Assembly: GCA_002167265.1 (NCBI GenBank)
Contig: NHDJ01000047.1
Span: forward strand, 1-16,314
Reading direction: 5' to 3'
Length of the DNA stretch: 16,314 nucleotides
Source: Verrucomicrobia bacterium TMED56
Lineage (GTDB): Bacteria > Verrucomicrobiota > Verrucomicrobiia > Opitutales > Seribacteraceae
Shown: positions 1 through 8,288 of the stretch, piece after piece
How the letters are laid out: each line of letters starts with the position of its first letter
Numbering within the stretch: the first letter of the stretch is position 1
Notes under the pieces: model-generated
The model's database searches: none
The model's input: the letters and a program-made list of their open reading frames with translations, nothing else
Told to the model about the DNA's origin: nothing
Made by a program: the position numbers and the translations under genes

Positions 1-1
1 G

Positions 2-595
2 CAAACGGTGAAAACACCGGTTAGTGGCGTACTGTATTGGGGAACTTTTGAAAGAGGTAAGTGGAGCGGGACTTCAAGTTTTAAAACCAAACTCCGTAAA
101 GGTGGAATGCTCAAATCTCATGAAGAATTTGTAACCATTTGCCCGGGCAAAAATTTTCGGGCTCGCTTCAACCTGCCAGAGAAGCATCTCCATAAAATAA
201 AAGCCGGACATGACGCTTCGATTTCTATGATCTCTTCTGAAGACACTGAAATAAATTGTTCAATTGATTCCGTAAGTAGAACTCCAGTGCAACCTGGGAC
301 TTTTGATGTTATTGCTAAAATTTCTTTACCGGATGGTTTCCTCGAGCCTGTACCTGGTGCTGAATGTACATTGGAAAGAGTCACATACCATAAATTGGGC
401 GCAATTACCTTACCCGATTCAGTTATTCATGAAGAAGACCATGACTCCGATAAAAAATATATTTATTTCCTCAATAAAAATGGAAAGTCCATAAAAAGAT
501 TCATCAAAATTGGGGAAAAAACAGGAGATTTAGTTGAAATAATTTCTGGAGTTAAAATGAACATGAAAGTTCTAAGGAATAAACCTTCGAAATAA
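2..595 (+). CDS. HlyD/RND-type periplasmic adaptor subunit, 3' part (5' end outside window)
   Basis: The reading frame is open to the left edge, and codons before the GTG at position 8 continue sensibly, so this is the C-terminal part of a longer gene rather than a complete protein. The first visible residues (T-V-K-T-P-V-S-G-V-L-Y) match the second half of a biotinyl-lipoyl-like or barrel-sandwich domain of membrane fusion proteins. A KGG-x-L turn, a beta-barrel segment with an x-L-P-E-K-H-L-x-K-I-K-A-G pattern and a final membrane-proximal-like beta domain follow. Adaptors of this family bridge an inner-membrane transporter (RND or ABC) to an outer-membrane channel in the periplasm. The transporter partner is not in the window. 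The next gene starts 29 bases downstream on the same strand and may be co-transcribed. Family assignment is by motif pattern only; the substrate is unknown. Confidence 0.68.
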   Translation, partial: QTVKTPVSGVLYWGTFERGKWSGTSSFKTKLRKGGMLKSHEEFVTICPGKNFRARFNLPEKHLHKIKAGHDASISMISSEDTEINCSIDSVSRTPVQPGTFDVIAKISLPDGFLEPVPGAECTLERVTYHKLGAITLPDSVIHEEDHDSDKKYIYFLNKNGKSIKRFIKIGEKTGDLVEIISGVKMNMKVLRNKPSK

Positions 596-624
596 GTAAA
601 GATTATCGAGATTTCTTAGGGCTA

Positions 625-1788
625 ATGAGTTCAAAGTTTTTAATTATTTTCCCGTTAGTTTGTTTTTTTAATCTAATCGGTTTTGGTTTTGATTCAAACA
701 AATCTAATTCTCTACAAAATTCAGAATTTAGTGCAGATGATATTAAGTCCAGTTTAAATGGTGGATGTAAATTTTTACTTGAAATTCAGAATCCAGACGG
801 TTCGTGGGGTTCCGCAAGGCAAACCAAAGGGCTCAATATTTTTGCTCCCGTTCCAGGTTCACACAGAGCCTTTAGACTTGCAGTAACTGCCCTCTCAATT
901 TCTGCTCTTCTTGAAATCAAATCAAGCGACATTAAGTACTCGGAATGTCTAGCCAAGGGAAAAGAATATCTTCTCGAAAAACTTCCTAATCTCAGGCGTG
1001 CCAGTCCCATGGCTCTTTATAATGTTTGGGCTCATGCGTATGGTCTTCAAGCACTCAGTCGAATGTATGAAAACTCAGACAAAAAGATTCTGAAAAAGAA
1101 GATTCATGAAATAATGAAACAACAGATTAAAATGCTGGAAACCTACGAATCAATTGATGGGGGATGGGGCTATTATGACTTTAATGCTCAGACAAAACAA
1201 CCTTCCGGCTCATCGATTTCTTTTGTAAATGCAACTGGATTGGTTGGGCTCAAAGAAGCTCAGTTATCCGGCATTGAAGTACCCGAAAAATTGGTTAAAC
1301 GAGCACTGGATGCAATTCGTCGCCAACGACTTCCTGATCACAGTTATCTGTACGGGGAATACTTGAAATATAGACCTCGGAGTGGAATTAACCGACCTGC
1401 GGGAAGTCTTGGTCGCTCCCATGCATGCAATTATGCTTTGCAAATCTGGGGCGATGCTTCAGTAACTGATGATGTCCATAAAATATGTCTAGACCGCTTG
1501 ATTGAAAGAAATGGATGGCTTGATATTGCGAGAAAACGACCCATGCCCCATGAATCATGGTTTGCAGTTGCAGGCTATTTTTTTTATTATGGACATTTGT
1601 ATGCAGCATTTTGCGTTGATACTCTTTCGCCAAGCGACCAAGCTGAATATCAAAGGCAACTTGCTAAGATAATAGTTCCTCTTCAGGAAAAAGACGGTTC
1701 ATGGTGGGACTTCCCATTTTACGACTACCATCAGCAATATGGTACTGCCATGGCTTTGTTGACCTTAAAGCGTTGCTTACCTCAATAG
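625..1788 (+). CDS. Exported squalene-cyclase/prenyltransferase-like alpha/alpha-toroid protein
   Basis: The 387-residue protein starts with a hydrophobic segment (residues 4-21) that looks like a signal peptide, so it probably acts in the periplasm or at the surface. It carries repeats of the QW type found in terpene cyclases and prenyltransferases: Q-N-P-D-G-S-W-G at 55-62, S-I-D-G-G-W-G at 176-182, a degenerate copy near 233-242 and Q-E-K-D-G-S-W-W at 354-361. These repeats tie together helices of an alpha/alpha barrel. The catalytic DxDD motif of squalene-hopene cyclase is absent, and the protein is much shorter than the usual 600 or more residues. A cyclase reaction is therefore not supported; similar exported toroid proteins of unknown role are common in Planctomycetes and Verrucomicrobia. 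ATG at 625 has only a weak upstream AGGG. The 3' end overlaps the convergent acylphosphatase gene by seven bases. Confidence 0.78.
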   Translation: MSSKFLIIFPLVCFFNLIGFGFDSNKSNSLQNSEFSADDIKSSLNGGCKFLLEIQNPDGSWGSARQTKGLNIFAPVPGSHRAFRLAVTALSISALLEIKSSDIKYSECLAKGKEYLLEKLPNLRRASPMALYNVWAHAYGLQALSRMYENSDKKILKKKIHEIMKQQIKMLETYESIDGGWGYYDFNAQTKQPSGSSISFVNATGLVGLKEAQLSGIEVPEKLVKRALDAIRRQRLPDHSYLYGEYLKYRPRSGINRPAGSLGRSHACNYALQIWGDASVTDDVHKICLDRLIERNGWLDIARKRPMPHESWFAVAGYFFYYGHLYAAFCVDTLSPSDQAEYQRQLAKIIVPLQEKDGSWWDFPFYDYHQQYGTAMALLTLKRCLPQ

Positions 1789-2051
1789 CGTATTGAAAAG
1801 TCTTGATAATGAGGATCCCCTGACAAGTCGTCCCATTCCCTGCTCTTCCAATATCCAAGCATTCTTTTCTCAACTCTTCCTTGAGCATCATTAACCTGGC
1901 TTGAACTACCCTCTATAAGCAACTCCACTGATCCATCGGTTAAATTCTGAACATAACCAGTGACTGCCAAAGCAGCCAGAGCATCCTTAGTATTCCATCT
2001 GAAACCCACACCTTGTACTCGTCCTTCAAAAATTATTCTTCTGCGAAGCAT
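1782..2051 (-). CDS. Acylphosphatase
   Basis: A small protein of about 89 residues with the acylphosphatase signature G-R-V-Q-G-V-G-F-R-W near the N terminus, followed by the second signature G-Y-V-Q-N-L-T-D-G-S-V-E. In the family the arginine of the first motif binds the phosphate and the asparagine of the second positions the nucleophilic water. Both are present, so the enzyme should be active. The family hydrolyses acyl phosphates such as acetyl phosphate or 1,3-bisphosphoglycerate in the cytoplasm. Length is normal. I prefer the ATG at 2051 over the in-frame TTG six bases further upstream. There is no evident Shine-Dalgarno sequence. The gene is convergent with the toroid gene (seven-base overlap at the stops) and divergent from the next gene, so it is probably transcribed alone. 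Confidence 0.93.
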   Translation of the reverse strand: MLRRRIIFEGRVQGVGFRWNTKDALAALAVTGYVQNLTDGSVELLIEGSSSQVNDAQGRVEKRMLGYWKSREWDDLSGDPHYQDFSIRY

Positions 2052-2164
2052 AACCAACTAAACTGTCTGGCAATTTTGAAGTAACAAGATTGATCATTCT
2101 GCAACTTAATCAGAAAACATTTGCAAGGCATGGAAATTTGGAACAAATTCAATTTAATTAACTT

Positions 2165-2833
2165 ATGAGTCAGTACGAATTCGATGGAAGTAACGAGGGT
2201 GAATGGGAAGAAAACGGTGACCTTGCATGGAATGAATCCGACTGGCAACTCTTTTTAAGGCGTTCGGATAAGGAAGTTGCTAGGTTCATGACTGCCTACA
2301 ATCAAGTTAAAGATCAAGCTGACAGATTGGATACCTCTGCCTGCCTTATGGGTTGGCATAAAGATGACTGGTCATCGGGAGATGAAATTGATTTTGATGA
2401 AGAGGATCTCTCGCTCGTAAAACCAATTGACCTTGAAGAGGTAATTAATATGGATCCTTACACAATCCATAGACATCCAATTTATATTACAGCTGATGCT
2501 ATTTTTTCCTATCTTCGTGCTTCTTGGGAGCAGTTGATGCGAAAAAATAAACAAATCAATGATCCAGATTTAGCTTGGGGTTACAGCGTAAGCTTATCCG
2601 ATGCAGAGAAGCACTGTATTTTAGCAGCGAATTCGCTTGATCTTGGGGATTTTCTACTTGCTGTCTGTCACTTTAAAAAAGCTCATTCTGCACTCAACGA
2701 ATCAATGCGGATAAATCATCTTTTTAAACATCAAAACTCCAAAAAGTTGCTCAACTATCTGGAGGATTCAACGGCTAGGATGTATGATTTACGCGAAATT
2801 TGGTTACGGGTAATGAGCGACTGCAGAAAGTAA
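2165..2833 (+). CDS. Hypothetical acidic cytoplasmic protein, family not recognised
   Basis: A 222-residue protein without signal peptide or membrane segment. The first 95 residues are strongly acidic and rich in Trp, Glu and Asp, with a D-E-I-D-F-D-E-E-D-L stretch around 73-82. The second half looks all-helical, with a section (about residues 142-185) that has the alternation of a helical hairpin and resembles a TPR-like pair: a helix beginning S-D-A-E-K-H-C-I-L-A-A-N and another with A-V-C-H-F-K-K-A-H. I do not recognise the family and assign no function. It is a believable gene because the frame is long, uninterrupted and not shadowed by a better frame. The 113-base gap to the divergent acylphosphatase must hold both promoters. 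Start at ATG 2165; no Shine-Dalgarno seen. Confidence 0.72.
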   Translation: MSQYEFDGSNEGEWEENGDLAWNESDWQLFLRRSDKEVARFMTAYNQVKDQADRLDTSACLMGWHKDDWSSGDEIDFDEEDLSLVKPIDLEEVINMDPYTIHRHPIYITADAIFSYLRASWEQLMRKNKQINDPDLAWGYSVSLSDAEKHCILAANSLDLGDFLLAVCHFKKAHSALNESMRINHLFKHQNSKKLLNYLEDSTARMYDLREIWLRVMSDCRK

Positions 2834-2857
2834 GTTCTTCAAGAATGAATCCACCAG

Positions 2858-2877
2858 CCTTTTCCACCTTGAAAAGG
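2858..2877. repeat. Short inverted repeat between unknown gene and sulfatase gene
   Basis: CCTTTT at 2858-2863 and AAAAGG at 2872-2877 form a 6-bp stem with an 8-base loop. A second small inverted repeat, TTCTT-C-AAGAA, lies at 2835-2845 just after the preceding stop codon. Neither is followed by a T-run, so a classic terminator is not supported. They could be a weak terminator, an operator or chance. Confidence 0.3.
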
Positions 2878-2919
2878 TAAAGCTTGCCTTAGAGGTTTGA
2901 TGTAAATTAGGTCGGATTT

Positions 2920-4362
2920 ATGATTACAAAAATTTGGCATTTTATTTTTCTTTTCAATATCGGACTTTTGGGTTCTGCCGAAGTGCATAAACCAAATATT
3001 CTTTTCATCTTTGCGGATGATCAATGCTACGAAACGATTCAATCTTTTGGCCTAACAGATATTGAAACTCCCAACTTGGACCGGTTAGTGAACTCTGGAA
3101 CAAGTTTTACGCGTGCTTATAATATGGGCTCTTGGAGTGGTGCAGTATGTGTTGCGAGCAGGCATATGCTGAATACGGGAAGATTTATCTGGGAGGCAGA
3201 AAAAGCTTCCCAAAAAGCAGAACAAGAAAGAGAATCTGGCCGATTTTGGTCAGAATATATGAAGAAAGCTGGCTACAGAACTTACATGACGGGAAAGTGG
3301 CATGTGCGGGCTATGGCTGAAAAATGTTTCGATGTAGTAAGGAATGTCAGAGGAGGTATGCCCAACCAGACACCGGAAGGATATAATCGCCCTTTATCAA
3401 ATCAACCTGACCCATGGAGTCCTTACGACCCAAAATTTGGGGGTTTTTGGAAAGGTGGCAAACATTGGAGTGAAGTCGTCGCTGATGACGCATTATTTTT
3501 CTTGGCGGACGCCAAAAAATACCAGAAGAAAAAACCGTTTTTCGCTTATGTAGCCTTTAATGCTCCCCATGACCCAAGGCAAGCCCCAGAATCTTTCATC
3601 AATAAATATCCTTTGGATCGTATTAAGGTCCCAAAGAGCTTCTTACCTGAATATCCGTACAAAAATGAAATCAAATGTCCGCATAGTCTACGCGATGAAA
3701 AACTAGCCCCTATGCCGAGAAGCAAACACTCAATTAAAGTTAACCGACAAGAATATTATGCAATAATAACTCACATGGATCAACAAATAGGCAAGATTCT
3801 TGACGGTTTAAAAGAATCAGGAATGGAAAAAGAGACCTATGTTTTCTTTTCTGCGGATCATGGATTGGGAGTCGGCCACCATGGACTTTTGGGGAAGCAA
3901 AATTTATATGAGCACAGCACTCGTGTTCCTTTTATCATTGTAGGTCCAGACATTCCGAAAAAAAAGAAAGTTGCCGCCCCGATTTACCTGCAGGACATAA
4001 TGCCCAGCTCACTAGCTCTTGCTAATGTCAAGAAGCCAAAGCATGTCCAATTTCAAAACATCATGTCTTTAGCCAGGGGAAAAGAAAGCAAGTCGCCGTA
4101 TAAAGAGATTTACGGGGCTTATTTGGATGCCCAGCGATCCATCACAGTTGGAAACGAAAAACTACTGGTTTACCCAAATGTGCCGATTGTCCGGGTTTAT
4201 GACATATTTCAAGATCCATTGGAAACCAAAGATATTGCAGAAACCAAAAGAGGGAAATCGATTGTTTCAAAATTATTCCCGCGTCTGCTAAAACTTCAAA
4301 AGGAAATGGGTGACAGTCTTGATTTGCGAAAATCTTTTCCTAAATTGCTTTCGAAAAAGTAA
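2920..4362 (+). CDS. Exported sulfatase (formylglycine-dependent, type I family)
   Basis: A 480-residue type I sulfatase with an N-terminal hydrophobic signal peptide (about residues 1-20). Metal-site and catalytic residues are readable: D33-D34 in F-A-D-D-Q, the formylglycine site C77-V-A-S-R81 followed by H-M-L-N-T-G-R, K126 and H128 in T-G-K-W-H, H217 in N-A-P-H-D-P, D313-H314 in S-A-D-H-G, and K326 in G-K-Q-N-L-Y-E-H. C77 must be oxidised to formylglycine by a maturase, which is not in the window. The enzyme hydrolyses sulfate esters outside the cytoplasm, typically on algal or animal polysaccharides; substrate and subfamily cannot be read from motifs. Length is ordinary. ATG 2920 has only a weak TAGG nine bases upstream. 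It stands alone on its strand, convergent with the PQQ-type gene. Confidence 0.95.
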   Translation: MITKIWHFIFLFNIGLLGSAEVHKPNILFIFADDQCYETIQSFGLTDIETPNLDRLVNSGTSFTRAYNMGSWSGAVCVASRHMLNTGRFIWEAEKASQKAEQERESGRFWSEYMKKAGYRTYMTGKWHVRAMAEKCFDVVRNVRGGMPNQTPEGYNRPLSNQPDPWSPYDPKFGGFWKGGKHWSEVVADDALFFLADAKKYQKKKPFFAYVAFNAPHDPRQAPESFINKYPLDRIKVPKSFLPEYPYKNEIKCPHSLRDEKLAPMPRSKHSIKVNRQEYYAIITHMDQQIGKILDGLKESGMEKETYVFFSADHGLGVGHHGLLGKQNLYEHSTRVPFIIVGPDIPKKKKVAAPIYLQDIMPSSLALANVKKPKHVQFQNIMSLARGKESKSPYKEIYGAYLDAQRSITVGNEKLLVYPNVPIVRVYDIFQDPLETKDIAETKRGKSIVSKLFPRLLKLQKEMGDSLDLRKSFPKLLSKK

Positions 4363-4421
4363 TTGCCATTTTGCTCTTTCGGAAAATTTAAAAAAAAGAT
4401 AAAGGCAAAGCTTAAGTTCAT

Positions 4422-5666
4422 TTAGTTTGCAGAGATACCCAAGCAAATAAGTCTTCGACTGTCTCTTGCAAAAATCTTTCCGTTAGCATACGCAAAGTGG
4501 GCTCTTCCTCTGCCAAGTATCTGCTGCCTCATTAAGATACTGAAAGAATCTGGTTTTGCTTGAAAAATAATTAGCTCTCCGTGTTCGGTGAGGCATACGA
4601 TCTCAGTCCCCAATCGAATCAAATTGCCTGTACCCTTGAGTGAAGTGCTCCACATGACTTTTCCGTCGATTATATTAATGCAACGAAGAACCGTCCCACG
4701 TTCTTGCCGACCATGAAAACCAAAGATACAATCTTCAAATGAAACTGGAGTCGAGTAATGGCAGTCAAGAACTTCTTGCTTTTGCCATTTTGAAATGAAA
4801 GTGGGATTTTTCATTTTCTGGGAATCCTCAATGTTCCAGAGGCCTGCTCCCACTTCATAACAAGAAGAAAGAAACAGACCATGATTAGTAACCAGCGGGC
4901 TGGCAGCATTGACGGATGCCCTAATTGGAGAACTGAAACTATCAAAGAAAACTTCCTGACCATCTTTACTATCAACCACAACTAAGCCTTCCCTCATAAA
5001 TGCTACCACAAAAATCTTTGTGCCGATTGTATAGGGCACTAAAGATGCATATTCATTTCCATACGGTTTACTCTCCCAAATTACATCCCCAGTTAGCAAC
5101 GAAAACGCCACCATACCTGCCCGACCTCCAACCGCCACAATAACTCGATCACCTATGATCAAAGGAGATGAACATCGACCAAAAAACCCTTTGGGCGAGC
5201 CAAATCCTTTTGCTAAATCGTGAACCCATTGCTTTTGACCATCCTCAACTTTAATTGCGTGCAAGAGTCCTTGCGGACCGTGACTTACTAGTAAGCCATT
5301 TTTTACTGCAGGAGTAGAGCGAGGACCGTCTTCCATTCCAAAATCGTCCCGATATTTGGATGGATAGGAAAATTGCCACTTTTTTTCTCCATTTGTTGCG
5401 TTGTAAGCAATCAAGTTTTCATTTTCATGCATGCGATCGTGGAGGTATACAATTCCATCGCTTACAATGGGTGCAGACCAACCATTTCCAACAGATTGGA
5501 CCCACAAAATTGGAAATTCAGCAGTAGGGCCAGATAGAAAATCAATCTTTTTTTCAATGGAACCGTTATTATTTGGTCCCAACCAATTAGCCCAAGTTCC
5601 GTCAGAAGCATAACCCACCACGGAAATAAAAAACATTATTTTTATAAGTATTAGTTCTAATTTCAC
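4422..5666 (-). CDS. Exported PQQ-like beta-propeller protein
   Basis: A 414-residue protein with an N-terminal hydrophobic segment likely to be a signal peptide, then the W-x-N-W-L-G-P-N-N-N-G start typical of planctomycete and verrucomicrobial quinoprotein-like propellers. Repeated blades follow, each with a strand, a D/N-G-x-V-Y turn and a G-x-x-x-W strand (for example A-T-N-G-E-K-K-W, V-E-D-G-Q-K-Q-W, L-L-T-G-D-V-I-W, I-I-D-G-K-V-M-W). PQQ-dependent catalytic residues cannot be established, so it may be a binding scaffold (BamB-like) rather than a dehydrogenase. The start is uncertain: GTG 5666 overlaps an AGAGGAG sequence and leaves almost no spacer, while ATG at 5636 would shorten the signal peptide. 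It begins 16 bases after the stop of the DUF362-like gene and is probably its operon partner. Confidence 0.85.
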   Translation of the reverse strand: MKLELILIKIMFFISVVGYASDGTWANWLGPNNNGSIEKKIDFLSGPTAEFPILWVQSVGNGWSAPIVSDGIVYLHDRMHENENLIAYNATNGEKKWQFSYPSKYRDDFGMEDGPRSTPAVKNGLLVSHGPQGLLHAIKVEDGQKQWVHDLAKGFGSPKGFFGRCSSPLIIGDRVIVAVGGRAGMVAFSLLTGDVIWESKPYGNEYASLVPYTIGTKIFVVAFMREGLVVVDSKDGQEVFFDSFSSPIRASVNAASPLVTNHGLFLSSCYEVGAGLWNIEDSQKMKNPTFISKWQKQEVLDCHYSTPVSFEDCIFGFHGRQERGTVLRCINIIDGKVMWSTSLKGTGNLIRLGTEIVCLTEHGELIIFQAKPDSFSILMRQQILGRGRAHFAYANGKIFARDSRRLICLGISAN

Positions 5667-5682
5667 TCCTCTATTTGTTTAT

Positions 5683-6732
5683 TTATTCGATCACTTTTAT
5701 TTGAGAAGTATTGCCCGATCCCAGACCTAATTCCTTCGAATACCTAAAAAGCAGAGACTCTTCAATTCTTCTTGGAGTCAACTTATGTGTTTCTACTCTC
5801 TCCTTATTAATAAATTTCCAAGCTGCATAATCAACTGCAACGGGATTCCTGCTAAGTAAAATTGCATTACGCCCATGCGAGTACTTAGCATCAAAACGTT
5901 GACCATTTGCAACTTGGAATGTGGTTAAATCGAGAATGGTAAATAATCTCTTTTCCCAAATTTCCGGGATTGCCAATACCTCTGCAACAGTTGCTGCCGA
6001 AAGAGTTTTTTTATTTAAAAATCTACCATAGTTGGAGATGGAACCTAATGTTAAATTTGCTGATGCTCCATCCAAACCCAAGAAAGGATCGTCCATGGGA
6101 ACGGCAAGGTTTATCCAATAAGCTCCTGATAAAAACACTGCAGGTAAGAAGCTTCTTCTTTCCTCTGTTTTCCTCTTTTCTGCCTGTTGTGCATTCTTCA
6201 AAATGAATCTTGCACGATCAAAAGGAGTTGGCGGCAACGGACTGTCATGAAACCAATCATTTTGATAATATCCCTCTTGTGAGGAATCCAAGACTTCATG
6301 GCCCAAAAATTCATTTCCATCAGAATTATCTTCCCAAAATCCAGCATTTCTCAAACCTTCGCGATCACGATCAAAAAGCATAATTTGATTTTTCGAGTAG
6401 CCTTTACTTTCTAACCATTCCAATATTTCAATTACAAGAGCTTTTTTTGTTGATATTCCAGGGGCATACTGAGTATCCAACTTTATTGCTATCTTTGGAA
6501 AAAATGCAGGCTTGATATTGATCGAGTTTTCTCTTTCAAATATTTGCATGGAGTTATTAATTTGATAGGATCCCCTTCCTTTCTTAGTTGAAACCCAATA
6601 AACATGTTCCCCTACTTGACCCAAATCCACTTCTCCCGTTACATTCGATTCTTCCAAAAATGCAGATTCAACATTTTGCCCTGACAAGGCATTGACCATA
6701 AGAAGAAAAGAAATTACAAATATTGATACCAT
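5683..6732 (-). CDS. Exported DUF362-like protein
   Basis: A 349-residue protein with a signal-peptide-like N terminus (residues 1-18). The middle and end follow the DUF362 pattern: K-I-A-I-K at 80-84 (the vKpN-like strand), a helix and S-K-G-Y near 109-112 followed by I-M-L-F-D, then I-N-L-A-V-P at 207-212, T-I-L-D-L-T at 265-270, and L-L-S-R-N-P-V-A-V-D at 292-301. The R/D-P-V-A-V-D element is the best marker of the family. No ferredoxin-type cysteine cluster is present, unlike many DUF362 proteins of anaerobes. The biochemical role of exported versions is not known to me. It is first in a two-gene unit with the PQQ-type propeller. Its ATG at 6732 lies only 21 bases from the start of the divergent TPR gene. 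Confidence 0.68.
   Translation of the reverse strand: MVSIFVISFLLMVNALSGQNVESAFLEESNVTGEVDLGQVGEHVYWVSTKKGRGSYQINNSMQIFERENSINIKPAFFPKIAIKLDTQYAPGISTKKALVIEILEWLESKGYSKNQIMLFDRDREGLRNAGFWEDNSDGNEFLGHEVLDSSQEGYYQNDWFHDSPLPPTPFDRARFILKNAQQAEKRKTEERRSFLPAVFLSGAYWINLAVPMDDPFLGLDGASANLTLGSISNYGRFLNKKTLSAATVAEVLAIPEIWEKRLFTILDLTTFQVANGQRFDAKYSHGRNAILLSRNPVAVDYAAWKFINKERVETHKLTPRRIEESLLFRYSKELGLGSGNTSQIKVIE
6692..6720 (+). promoter_or_regulatory. Candidate sigma-70-type promoter for the TPR-dnaG-rpoD unit
   Basis: TTGACC at 6692-6697 (five of six matches to the -35 consensus) and TACAAA at 6715-6720 (four of six) are separated by 17 bases. A start near 6727 would give a short leader to ATG 6754. 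The site lies inside the signal-peptide codons of the divergent DUF362-like gene, because the two starts are too close for a separate promoter region. The assignment rests on pattern alone. Confidence 0.32.
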
Positions 6733-6753
6733 GTCTTGACTTATGCCAATCCT

Positions 6754-8277
6754 ATGAATGAAAAATTAAAGATGGCAACTATTAGAAGTTTTATAAGTTT
6801 ATTCGTTTGCAGCTATTTGTTTCTCTTTTGCACAAACTGTGAAGAAGGCAAACAAGAATTAATCGATAATAAAAAGCCCCTGCAGCTAGAAAAAAAACCT
6901 TCTCCAGATCTGTCAAAAGCAATTGAAAAACGAATAGAAGGAAAACCAAATGAAGCAATCGAGATACTCCGTCTAGCCCAAAAAGAGTTCCCAAATTCGC
7001 CTGAGGTAATTATCCAACTCGCAAGATCTTTATTTGAAGCCAAACAATACCAGCTTGCTGCCTTTCGTTTTGATCAGGCTCAGTCTTCCCTAGAGTCAAC
7101 TAAACTCTACAAGGAAGCCGGTCTTGCCCATGAATATTCTGAAGACTTTGAAACGGCTATTCAAAGGTACAGTAAATATTTATCGATGCATAACGATGAT
7201 TCCGATATCTGGCTTCGACTTGCAAGACTCCTCGCACTTGCAGACCAAAGTACTGAATCTCTCAACGCATTTTCCAAGGGCTCAGAAGCTTGTAATTATC
7301 ACGATTGCATCACCATGGCTAAACTTTACTACAGAAAAAAACTTATCCCCCAAGCTGAGCACTGGTTTAGGGAAGCCGCACGTAGGCAAGAAGGAGTTCA
7401 GGCAGAACCTTTGCTTGGTTTACTAAGAATAAAACTTTTAAACCAAGATGAAGAGAACGCCGAATCCTTAATACTCGCTATCGAAAAAAACCACCCAGGT
7501 AGTATCGAAGGGACTGATTTAGACAAAGAATCGGCGGCTCTTTTGAGAAAAAGAAACTTGTCTAAATTCGTCCGAGGGGGAGCGAGCAGCTCAGAATATT
7601 CCATTACTGAACTTTCTGCATTTCTGCTAAATCCTAAATCCGGAGAAGGGGAAGTCGTGGGCTTATCCAAAATTCCTCCGGACATGCCTTCTTCCCTTTC
7701 TGTCGACCCAGTACCTCCAACAAATGATCAAACCAATATGCAAGGGGATTCAAGTGTCAATGGCAACGACTTAGCATCTGCCTTCGCTGCACCCGTTGAA
7801 AAAACTCCAACGGTCGGAAATCCTCTGAATTTAGCCACCCAAGCTTATTTGGACCGTAAGTATAACGATTCGATACGCTTTGCACGGACAGTGCTAAAGG
7901 AGGACCCCACAAATCCTGAAGCATGGCGAATATGCTCACAGTCTCATTTTCAACTCGGAGAAACAAAGGAGGCAGAAATGACAATCCTCGAAGCACTCAG
8001 GCATGATTCAAGCAGCTTGAGCATTCGTATGGATTATTTGAGAGTCGCACGTGAAACGCTTGATTCGAAGAGGTATCTTGACGAATTAGAAAATGCACGA
8101 GAGAAATTCCCCAATGCCACAGAATTGGTTTGGGAACTCGCGAGAAGATATCACCTTGTTGAAAGAATGCCTGTAACTGCAGGCATTTTATACCGACAAG
8201 TAGTCAGTTTAACCGCTGAAGATGATAGTCTGCACGACCGTGCAAAAATGGAACTTCTAAAATTAAGAGAACCATAA
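6754..8277 (+). CDS. TPR-repeat protein, probably envelope-anchored, upstream of dnaG
   Basis: A protein of 507 residues from ATG 6754 (TTG 6736 and ATG 6772 are alternative starts). A hydrophobic segment at about residues 12-25 is followed by Cys26 and Cys29, which suggests a lipoprotein, although neither cysteine has a good lipobox; otherwise it is a simple signal peptide or anchor. TPR-like helical pairs fill about 55-245, for example P-N-S-P-E-V-I-I-Q-L-A-R with L-F-E-A-K-Q-Y, and again about 355-500, for example P-T-N-P-E-A-W-R. A Pro/Ser/Asn-rich linker (about 295-350) separates the two arrays. TPR arrays bind other proteins; the partner is unknown. dnaG starts 11 bases after its stop, so it is likely the first gene of the dnaG-rpoD transcript, in the place where rpsU is found in classic operons. 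Confidence 0.82.
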   Translation: MNEKLKMATIRSFISLFVCSYLFLFCTNCEEGKQELIDNKKPLQLEKKPSPDLSKAIEKRIEGKPNEAIEILRLAQKEFPNSPEVIIQLARSLFEAKQYQLAAFRFDQAQSSLESTKLYKEAGLAHEYSEDFETAIQRYSKYLSMHNDDSDIWLRLARLLALADQSTESLNAFSKGSEACNYHDCITMAKLYYRKKLIPQAEHWFREAARRQEGVQAEPLLGLLRIKLLNQDEENAESLILAIEKNHPGSIEGTDLDKESAALLRKRNLSKFVRGGASSSEYSITELSAFLLNPKSGEGEVVGLSKIPPDMPSSLSVDPVPPTNDQTNMQGDSSVNGNDLASAFAAPVEKTPTVGNPLNLATQAYLDRKYNDSIRFARTVLKEDPTNPEAWRICSQSHFQLGETKEAEMTILEALRHDSSSLSIRMDYLRVARETLDSKRYLDELENAREKFPNATELVWELARRYHLVERMPVTAGILYRQVVSLTAEDDSLHDRAKMELLKLREP

Positions 8278-8288
8278 GCTATTGATTT

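Noticed and set aside
4363..4421. Terminator between the convergent sulfatase and propeller genes (TTGCC near 4363 and GGCAA near 4404).
   Set aside because: Only five bases pair, over a long AT-rich loop, with no stem next to a T-run; not convincing on either strand.
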